A stretch of DNA of 64,000 nt, from NCBI GenBank assembly GCA_010909165.1, contig MU008198.1:340216-404215 (forward strand), written 5' to 3'. The notes beneath the pieces were generated by a model. The model was not told the DNA's origin and made no database searches. It worked only from the letters and a program-made list of their open reading frames with translations. A program made the translations under genes and the position numbers. Shown in pieces: positions 56,488 to 64,000 of this stretch. How positions within the stretch are numbered: the stretch's first letter is position 1; each line of letters begins with the position of its first letter. The DNA comes from Anthoceros angustus (taxonomy: Eukaryota; Streptophyta; Anthocerotopsida; Anthocerotales; Anthocerotaceae).

Positions 56488-57409
56488 TGACTCAAGGACC
56501 CATAAGCTCAAACAACTTACTACCACATTGTATTATAATTGGCTCATTTTTTCATCATTTAAGAAGATCAACAAAGAACGGATTTCTCAAGAATAATTAC
56601 ACTTCAGCTTCTTCTTTGAAATTAACAGAATAAAGAGCTAAGACAAATGAGAAATTGTATTGGACAAAACTTGTCATGTACCCAACATAAGCACTAGCAC
56701 AATACTTGCTTAACGTTCTTTGTTTGCTGAGAATATTGATAACTCATGAATTCATCCATGTGTTGAGAAAATGATACCCCAAGAATATTCCAAATATCTA
56801 GATACACAAAGACAATCTTACCTTATTTCATGTATCCAAATAAAACCCCCATCCATCTCATTATTATATGTATAATGAATACAAGAGGTCTAATACTTAC
56901 TACTACATAACCACTAACAAGTTAAGTGTCCCTACCTAATTGGATTTCCCGTCGTTTTTTCACCTTAATAAAAACATTTTCCATTGTATATATAAGGTAT
57001 GGGATTTTATTTCAATCCTTTTATTGCTGAAAATCATACATAATACCTTTGCCACATTTATCTAGTCTTACATCTTTTGAAATGGGCAAGTCTATTTCTT
57101 TTCCACTAAACTAGCAAGCCTATCTTATCACCACCCTTGAAATTGACAATGTTCTTTATAGTGGTTGTATTTTAGTGATAAAAATTGCCATCCCAACTAC
57201 CACATTTTGTCTTCATGTTGTTCTTTTAAGGGATCGTCTTGTCCCTCGTTAGGGCTGTCGTCATTACTAGCTATGTAATCTCATTATCAAATATTTTGAT
57301 TTTTTATTGTTCATTATTGAACCTAATTAAAAATTAGGGTGTATGGGTGACTACATAAAGGTCTAAAAGTAAGAAAATGTGCAGCTAGACATGATATTAC
57401 TAAGATCAA

Positions 57410-57454
57410 TTCACCTAAACTTTAAACTAGTATATAGTTTAAAGTTTAGGTGAA
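57410..57454. repeat. Perfect 20 bp inverted repeat, 5-base loop
   Basis: TTCACCTAAACTTTAAACTA (57410-57429) and its exact complement (57435-57454) are separated by GTATA. Such a perfect cruciform could be a small MITE relic, a foldback, or a hairpin transcript. No coding context. Confidence 0.9.
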
Positions 57455-57837
57455 CACTACATTGTCTTGGTGTGGATGGGACTTCCCATCTTTGCATATT
57501 TTGACAATCGCAATTTTCAAGACAGTTTCGAATGTGGGGAACATAGCATCTTTAGCCTCGGCGGTTAGTAGGCCCTTCCCTATTCCAGATTATGACATCT
57601 TTGGAGAAGTAGGTAGCTTTGGAGTAGACATTCGGGGGGCCTAATCCCCTTTGGTCTAAGGTCCTCCATAGGGTTGTTCCCCATTGCCCTGGTGTAGATT
57701 GGACTTCGCATCTCTACATATTTATAAAGTCTCCACTTTTATTTACATGTGTATATATTATTTTTAATATCTTTATGATATGATCTTGTTATAATTATAG
57801 GAAATTAGGTCTATTGTTTGACAGCCTGTGAGCATTA

Positions 57838-57870
57838 CCCATCAATTTCACCAATAGTAAAATTGATGGG
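57838..57870. repeat. 11 bp inverted repeat
   Basis: CCCATCAATTT (57838-57848) and AAATTGATGGG (57860-57870) with an 11-base loop, in AT-rich non-coding DNA. Confidence 0.8.
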
Positions 57871-58099
57871 GTATGTTATACTCCATATAATTTTGAGTTT
57901 GCCAAAGGGCCTTACAACATGAGCTCTTTTTAGCAGATCACTAGGTAATTAGAATAAAACTAATAATTTATAAAAATTATTTGATCTTTACAACTCAGCC
58001 AGTCTCGAAGACATCCGCATATACCCGATATATACCTATATGGATTACTGCTCCCTAATTTGCTCACAAGAGACTAGGGCTTCACTTGTGATGTGTTCC

Positions 58100-58560
58100 A
58101 TCTATCCATTTTATCGCCGTTCAACTTCAAATTATGCTTTCTTTCTATTCAATTCTCTTATTGGTTGAAACACGAAGTCGCAAACCTATTGTTGCTCTTT
58201 CTTTTGTGGAGGCGGAATATATGGTAGCATCTCATGCTACTAAAGAGGCAGTTTGATTGGTCAAGTTTACTATTGTTGCTCTTTCTTCTCTCCGAGTTTG
58301 GTCATCGTCATACCACACCAACTATTTTTTACATGGATAGTCAAGGTTCTATAAGGTTTGGACATAACCCTGAGCTTCTCCATCGTGCAAAATTTATTGA
58401 TATTGCTTTCATTATGTTCAGGAAAAAGTTGAAGCACGGGTGATTGAGTTTCGATATATTATTGCGGCAACTATGAAGGCAAATGGTTTTACTAAGATTT
58501 TACCTTTGACGTCTGAGGAGTTATCTAACTCTAAACAAGATGCGGTGAAAGGGTGTTGAA
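58100..58560 (+). pseudogene. Third Ty1/copia remnant (RNase H end)
   Basis: Pieces in changing frames: SFVEAEYMVASHATKEAV near 58200-58254, then a stop, FIDIAFIMF near 58397-58424, and VIEFRYIIAATMKANGFTKI near 58441-58500. These are the C-terminal RNase H and the tail of copia Pol. The sequence is AT-rich like its surroundings and distinct from the other two copia remnants. Inactive. Confidence 0.8.
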
Positions 58561-59000
58561 TATTCCTAGATATTGTTAAGGACTCATAAGCATGGTTTTT
58601 TCCTTGGTCGTAGGTTTTTTCTAGGGTCTTTACTATTATAAATAGTTTAATATTGTTTCGGACCTCATTGTACACATATTGTCATGCATCTTAAGTGTTC
58701 ACACCTCTTGTTATAAAGCTACTTTTGTGCTACTTGCTTGTCTTGTACTTATTCACTATTCTAATATGCTATCATAGTCCTCATGTACCTTCGAACTCAC
58801 ACCAGGGTAGTGCATCTAGAAATTGGAAAACAACGAAGGGACTTTGCTCGATGATAACTCATTAACATTTACAGTACTTAATGCCGCTTCAAGACTGCCC
58901 ACTGCCATTTAACCAAATAAAGCAGCATACAGTAGGCATGCTTTCACACCTTTAGCAACCACCCTACACTGTTTGTTGGACGAATGATCTTTGTTTTGTG

Positions 59001-60050
59001 TTTGTGATTAGTTGCCCCTCTATAAAGGGCAAGTTAGGCTCTGTTGTATGAGTCATTTTGCATGAGACCACCATTTCTTTAAGTAAAAAGACCACCTGGC
59101 TCATTGCCCTGTTAAATGATGAATCACTAGGAGGAGATAAGTATCCCCTACACACGACTTGCTGGTAGGTTTTGACACATAGTGTTAGGCACATGTACTA
59201 AGGAAATAGCAGGCTTGTCATAACATCAACTTCTGTTCATACAGGAGGTTAGCCAGGTCGACCCGTCAGGCTAGCAAGCTCTTTGAAAGAAAAAGGGCGT
59301 GTGAGGAGCAGCAGTTTATAAGAGTAATAATTGAATGGAAATGGGACCTGGTTCAAGATCAGCAATAGAAACGAATGCTCAACTCAACAGTCACGAAGTC
59401 TTGCGACGAGCTGGAAACGACTATACACCGTAGCTGGACACATATAGTTCCGTGGGTTGTAGCAACAATTGAAAAGCAAGAAAGTGGCAAGCTTTGTAAG
59501 CCTGCTAGCCAGCCAACTGTCATCATGTACAGGAGCAGGCCCATATTTTGTAAAAGCCCTACAGTTTGCAAAGCCTGCTATTACAAAATATGGGCAGTCT
59601 CTAGCCCATCTTTCTCCCTAGTACATAATCAAAAGATGGCAGTCTCACCAAGCCCGAGGCTCCAGCATATTATGAGAAATGCTAAACTACTCCTTGTCAG
59701 CCCTGGTGGGGACCCATATTGTTTTAGAGCTCAGCTAGCATTGAAGGCCGTTTCTTCCGCCGTTCCTACCAAGCCCATAGGGAAAGTAAAATTAATTTTA
59801 TTACCTAAAACAATGCAATGTATGTAGGTCGAAACGTATTTTCCTCAAGTTCCAAGCCAAGGTCTACCAAAACTGTGATCACCGACGCGTTGGTGTAGGT
59901 ACTCGCAAGCGCCGGCCTGCCTGCCTGCCTGCAGAGCGTTTGAAGTATCGGAGCAAGTGGCGTACGGCGCCATCGTGTTTGCGCATTGCATTGTTGGCGG
60001 TGTTTTTGCGCACTCGCTCGCACGCAGGGGTAGCGGCAGAGCAGCCGAGC
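59001..60050. other. No gene recognised; contains hairpin and promoter of next gene
   Basis: The longest plus frame here (59375-59827, 150 codons) spans the inverted repeat at 59539-59595 and resembles nothing known, so I do not call it. CTGCCTGCCTGCCTGC at about 59918 is a short simple repeat. The last 150 bases probably hold the promoter of the gene at 60051. Confidence 0.45.
59539..59595. repeat. 15 bp perfect inverted repeat, 27-base loop
   Basis: GCCCATATTTTGTAA (59539-59553) and TTACAAAATATGGGC (59581-59595). The loop and upstream flank both carry AGCCTGCTA, giving extra local symmetry. A foldback or hairpin; no further evidence. Confidence 0.85.
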
Positions 60051-61539
60051 ATGGCAGGCACCGGGGGAGGCGCAGCGCAGTATCTGCAACACCTGCCCTC
60101 TAGGGGCTACTTCTCCACCTGCGTCCCTTCCTCCACTCCCGTACGTGTGCCGCAATCCTACCCTACCTGCCCTGCTCTTGCCCCTCCCTTACGCTGGTCC
60201 ATTGTGTTGTGTCGGCTCGTGGTCGCTGTCTGCTGCGGGTTGCCCTTGGAGAAGAGTGGATTTCCCAGGGGTGCGGTTCCGCAAATTTGGTGCACCTGGT
60301 GTCCTGTCGTGATGCAGCCGTTCTCCCGTTTGCCGGCCATGTGTGGGACTGGATGTGGAGTGCTATGGCTGGCACTGGCTCGCTCGCGAACTGTTGGTAG
60401 TTGGAATCCGCTTATTCTGTGAGCACTTTGTTTGGAGGATACCGTGAGACCAGATGTCTAAGGTTCAGGAGGAGAATCCTGCCGATCTCAACGGGGAGCG
60501 CAATCTCCATGTATTGTCTAGGGTTGGGCAGGGTTGCTTAGGGCATGAGTGGCTGGAAATTATGAAAGTTCTGCCCCTGTTGTGGATGAACACATGGTAA
60601 TTGAAGCGCTGTAAACTAGTTGCATCCTCGTTTTTGTGTGTGGCAGGGGGGTCTGCGGGTGTATATTTGCGACCATGATACTGCTCCACCAGGTGGGATG
60701 TGCGATTCATGAGGATTTACATTTGTTTGGCTGTGAAGTGTCTTGTGTTTGACGGTCTAAATTGTTACTTGATATTGCAGACGAACAGCTTATAAGGACT
60801 GATGCCACAAACATTTTGATCAGAGCTTTGACACTGAAGAAAGGAAGAAGTGATCAGAAAGGGAAGGAAAGCAAAGCCAAAGCCACCACGGAAGATGGCA
60901 AGGGCAAGAGGTAGACTCGGCATTCTTGGCATGGCTATCATGTACTGTACCTCTCCTTCGAGCCGTTAGATCTTTCATCAGTGGTGCTCGAGCTTGTTTT
61001 GATGTCTCTCATACTCTGTGCAGGCCTGCAGAAGGGCATAGTGATGAGAAAAACCCATCCAAGAGAGCAAATACAGGGTCTAGGAAAGGTGATAAAGCAA
61101 TGCCCTTTGTGTTTTGTATTTTGTAGGTCCCTGTTTGTTTCTACTGGAGTATCGAAGCCAGTGACAGGAATAGATTGTGTATGTCTCTGCTACAACCATG
61201 TGGATACCTGGGCTCTCCTGAGCCCACTTGTTGCTTATTGAAATACTTTGTCACTTTTGAGCTGATCAGAGGTTGACTGGTGTACCTGTGAGATTTCCCA
61301 TTCTTTCAGAGGCTGCATCGAGTCGACCCTCTGACAGGGAGCTACAAAGTTACACAGTTGAGAAATTGAAACAGCTGTTGAAAGAAAAGGGTCAGCCGGT
61401 AAAGGGGAAGAAGGTAGCCCTCTCCATCCTCTCTGTATGCCTTTGGCTTTCCATCAAGTCCGGCTTCAAGTTTTACATTATTGTGTTCGTCCTTACTGTT
61501 CAGGATGAACTCATCACACGCCTAAAGCGGCATTTATGA
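60051..61539 (+). CDS. DDA1-like protein with C-terminal SAP motif
   Basis: Five exons, 60051-60144, 60781-60910, 61024-61088, 61310-61413 and 61504-61539, join in frame to 142 residues. The middle, EQLIRTDATNILIRALTLKK, resembles the EQI-TE-TNIL-R core of DDA1 (DET1- and DDB1-associated protein 1), a small subunit of CUL4-DDB1 ubiquitin ligases. The N-terminal LQHLPSRGYFS is a loose match to the LP..FS opening of that family. A Lys-rich linker follows, and the end LQSYTVEKLKQLLKEKGQPV with GKKDELITRLKRHL is a good SAP motif (DNA-binding helix-extended loop-helix), split by the last intron. Donor 1 is taken as GTAC/GTGTGC, because the GT four bases earlier gives a stop. The first intron is about 640 bases. 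The DDA1 assignment is inference; the SAP call is firmer. Confidence 0.7.
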
Positions 61540-62818
61540 TTACACATGGTTTTGGTTGCTGGAAGCTTCTGCTATTTCCTTGGATCAACTGACCTCAGCT
61601 GTCGTAAGTGAAATCTGGTGGCTGTACATACAAGCAGGTCGTGCTCCTCAGTTTGAGATGTCTGAGAAATGCCAGTACACCATGGGACCTTTCCATGTAC
61701 AGGGATTTCTAAGGCACTCTGCTGGACGCTTTTCATGATAAATTGTTGTTTTCAGGGAGGCTCTCAAGGGATGAAGCCACACGCTGCTGCCACGCAGTTT
61801 GTCCATGTTTGACCGCTAGATGGTCTTCCAGGTCCTAAGTTACGTTTACATCAGACTTGACAAGGCTAGAGACTTCAGTGTAGCTGGGGATGTGCTATCA
61901 CATTGACTTCGCTTCAACCTCTGGTGGCAGAGTCAGGATTGCCACCAACTAAAGTACATAACGTGACTTACATCTGGAGATCGCACGTGTGTACTTGGTT
62001 CCGGCTTTCTGGCTTTTGATGTCGATTCTGCTTTTATCTTTTGTGAACATAATTTTGAGAGCTAAGTCTCGGAGAACATTTTTGTCATACTGTTCCACAG
62101 CTTCGCGTCTGTTGAACAGCTGTATGCTCAGGAAAGCCACCCTGAAGCAATGCGCTATGTAGCTGGCGGGTGCAGATTGGACCATTATTGTTTTGTGCTG
62201 TGCATTGCTGACGTCGATCTGCTGCTGGACCTCGGATACCTGTGTTCTTGGTGGAGGCACGTCACGCTTTGTGACAGGGATTGTGAAACATTGATTCATA
62301 GAATGACTGCGGTCGGCGGAAATCGAGAATCGCGATTCGCTTGACACTGGTGCTCAGAGCGTGCTGAGAGTGCTAGCCTGACTAATCACACTTCTGTCTT
62401 CACCTGTATCGCAACTGAGTAACTTGCGATCAGAGTCGATCACGACTCCGCGTCCGTTCACACAGGGACATGCTTTGAAAATATCACCGCTCACATGCTA
62501 AAATGCAAACTCGCTCTCTGCCATGTTCCGTACATACAGTTTTTGCTAGATGGGGGAAACGGAGCCTTACGGAAATCATTTGGCGTTCTAAACATGAAAA
62601 CGTTCCATGCTATACGACTGGAGAAACGTTAAGATGGTGGCTATGGCTACCAGCAACGGTCCGATTTCGGATATTGAGTTCAAAGAAGCATTTCTGGCTG
62701 CCGAGTTTCCGTTTCCAGATGGCCGGTAACTAAACGAGTATGTAAACTCGTTTACTTACCGAATTCATCACTAGCTTGATGTCTATTTGCGCTTCCTAAG
62801 GAGAACTGCCCTGTAAAC
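61540..62818. other. No gene recognised
   Basis: This contains the 3' flank of the SAP gene. A minus-strand frame of 132 codons (61949-62347) has no recognisable domain. A 9 bp inverted repeat TAAACGAGT/ACTCGTTTA lies at 62731-62754. Confidence 0.4.
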
Positions 62819-63070
62819 AATATTCATGGGAATGCTCTTTCTGGTGGGGGCTCAGAGGCTGTGCCAGGACTCATGGATCTTCTGAACGAGCTCTTGGAGA
62901 CGGGCAAACATGTACGGGAATGGTGGCAGGAGCAGCCTGTCCACAATATTCATGGGAATGCTCTTTCTGGTGGGTGCTCACAGATTGTGCCAAGACTTGC
63001 AAATCATCTGACCGAGCTCTTCGAGAGGTGAATACAAGTACGGGAAATATGGTGGCAGGAGCAGCCTGCT
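62819..63070. repeat. 124 bp diverged tandem duplication
   Basis: AATATTCATGGGAATGCTC starts at 62820 and 62945; each copy goes on with TTTCTGGTGGG, then GAGCTCTT and GTACGGGAA..TGGTGGCAGGAGCAGCCTG. The first copy is open on the plus strand and reads NIHGNALSGG to HVREWWQEQP, and the second begins the same way. The duplication may therefore have been coding, perhaps an exon of the gene that follows. Confidence 0.85.
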
Positions 63071-63165
63071 GCAGTTGTATGCACTGCGTGCCGAGCTGCG
63101 GCCTGAAGTCTTGAAGCAGGGGTATTGTACTATTGTGGGGCGAAGGTGAATTCGTAGTATCTATC

Positions 63166-64000
63166 ATGCATTCGTGGAACAAGCAGTTGCACCTCACGTG
63201 GGAGGCTGCCCGTAAAGCTTTCCCTGCTCAGCAATCCGCTGACCGGTCAAAGACGTGTGACCGATTATCCTCTGCAAGCTCTACGAGCGGGGCTGCTTTG
63301 AAGCACAAGTTCGATGTCCTCTTGGAGGAATTCTATCAGAAAGCGCAGAGTGAATCAACAAATGGCCCAGACGTGTTAACAGAGCTGCAGGCGTCGGACA
63401 CTGTACAATCTACCGGATGCATTTATACTGCTACATCAGTCCAGTTACCTGCGACAGGATTGAGCATGGTCCCCTCAGAAAAGGCACTAGGGCATGATCC
63501 TAGCCCTAGGCCTGGAAATTATGGTCATGCTAAAGTGCTGGTGCTAGCGTTTTCAGATCAGCCATTGCCTATGCAACGCGCGGACCATAGGGGTCATGGC
63601 CAACTGGCACCGGTTGTAATTGGGCCATTGCCTGGAATGCCCTCTCTGGACAACCTTACACTGGCAGTGGCCTGGAACAAATGGCAGATGTGGGAGCTCG
63701 AGGCCACAGACCTCGACCAGACGCAGCTACCTTTTGTTACTACATGGACTCCGTTTGAAGATGCATATGATGACGTGGATCCGGAGCAGCAACTTGGTTT
63801 TCCAGGTCATTCTACAGATGATGAGCCGATCAGGGTTTCAACGCCGGGATCCAGTAGCCGTGGTGGTTCGTGGTCTGTTATTCATAGCGCGTTTAGTGAT
63901 TCATTGTCTGGTATTGCAAATGGCGAGTGTAGTGATTCATGGTCTCTAGTTGATAACGAGTTTTGTGATTCAAGGGCTTCAGTTGATAGCGAGTTTTCCG
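63166..64000 (+). CDS. Unrecognised long open frame, runs off the window
   Basis: From ATG 63166 the frame stays open for 278 codons to the last base, so the protein is incomplete at its C-terminus. It starts MHSWNKQLHLTWEAARKAF and is Ser-, Asp- and Glu-rich after residue 100. It contains WNKWQMWELEATDLDQ and a run of imperfect 11-residue repeats near the end (ECSDSWSLVDN, EFCDSRASVDS, EFS and on). I do not recognise the family. Openness over 835 bases and the repeats argue for a real gene; the first exon might lie upstream in the 62.8-63.1 kb duplication. Acidic Ser repeats suggest a disordered, possibly phosphorylated tail. Confidence 0.5.
   Translation, partial: MHSWNKQLHLTWEAARKAFPAQQSADRSKTCDRLSSASSTSGAALKHKFDVLLEEFYQKAQSESTNGPDVLTELQASDTVQSTGCIYTATSVQLPATGLSMVPSEKALGHDPSPRPGNYGHAKVLVLAFSDQPLPMQRADHRGHGQLAPVVIGPLPGMPSLDNLTLAVAWNKWQMWELEATDLDQTQLPFVTTWTPFEDAYDDVDPEQQLGFPGHSTDDEPIRVSTPGSSSRGGSWSVIHSAFSDSLSGIANGECSDSWSLVDNEFCDSRASVDSEFS

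Larger units (their letters stand above)
55231..59000. other. AT-rich island
   Basis: Base composition changes visibly near 55230 from GC-rich to strongly AT-rich and back near 59000-59900. Inside are a thioredoxin gene, two hairpins, a copia RNase H remnant and long gene-free stretches (56.5-57.4, 57.5-58.1 kb). One 40-base motif (ATTGxCxTGGTGTxGAT then GGACTTC, CATCT, CATAT) appears twice, at 57462 and 57688. Its origin is unknown: old transposon sea, or a different chromatin or evolutionary history from the flanks. Confidence 0.7.

Noticed and set aside
59375-59827. 150-codon plus-strand open frame
   Set aside because: It spans a perfect inverted repeat, has low-information sequence and matches no family I know.

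Overview
The window is nuclear DNA of a land plant. Genes have spliceosomal introns of about 44-650 bp, PPR-protein remnants carry the plant PLS-type look, there is a plant-type (bacterial-like) arginine decarboxylase, an h-type thioredoxin, a telo-box in a promoter, and Ty1/copia debris. Mostly very short introns, abundant PPR remnants and the mix of gene-dense and repeat-dense blocks make a lycophyte such as Selaginella my best guess. That is inference, not a database result.

Layout. 1-9.7 kb: copia retrotransposon wrecks, an LTR candidate, a 1.6 kb segment that recurs at 31.8-33.3 kb, and a TTA microsatellite. 10.0-30.1 kb: a head-to-tail tandem array with a period of about 8.43 kb (units start near 9998, 17991 and 26428; the third is cut short). 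Each full unit carries a 76-86 bp piece of the CPSF73 gene, a TATA-led two-exon gene of unknown function, a frameshifted arginine decarboxylase and PPR debris. 30.1-37.9 kb: a graveyard of further fragments (ADC 5' ends, PPR, a tRNA-like sequence, the second copy of the 1.6 kb segment with an internal inversion, a solo LTR, minisatellites).

37.9-47.1 kb is a compact gene island: CPSF73-I (minus) and urate oxidase (plus) head to head with 104 bp between start codons, then SF3a66/SF3A2 and a secreted GDSL hydrolase fused to a fasciclin (FAS1) domain. 47.1-54.6 kb: short tandem repeats, then a mosaic array of broken non-LTR reverse transcriptase copies on the minus strand. 55.2-59 kb: a visibly AT-rich island with an h-type thioredoxin gene, hairpins and another copia RNase H remnant. 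59.9-64 kb: a five-exon gene whose product looks like a DDA1-like protein ending in a SAP motif, and a long open reading frame that runs off the right edge.

The intact-looking genes are housekeeping: pre-mRNA 3' end cleavage (CPSF73), splicing (SF3A2), peroxisomal purine breakdown (urate oxidase ending in the peroxisomal signal SRL), redox (thioredoxin) and possibly CUL4-DDB1 ubiquitin ligase function. I see no prokaryote-style operons and no CRISPR. Exon borders were read by eye from GT/AG sites and frame; each model closes in frame with no internal stop.
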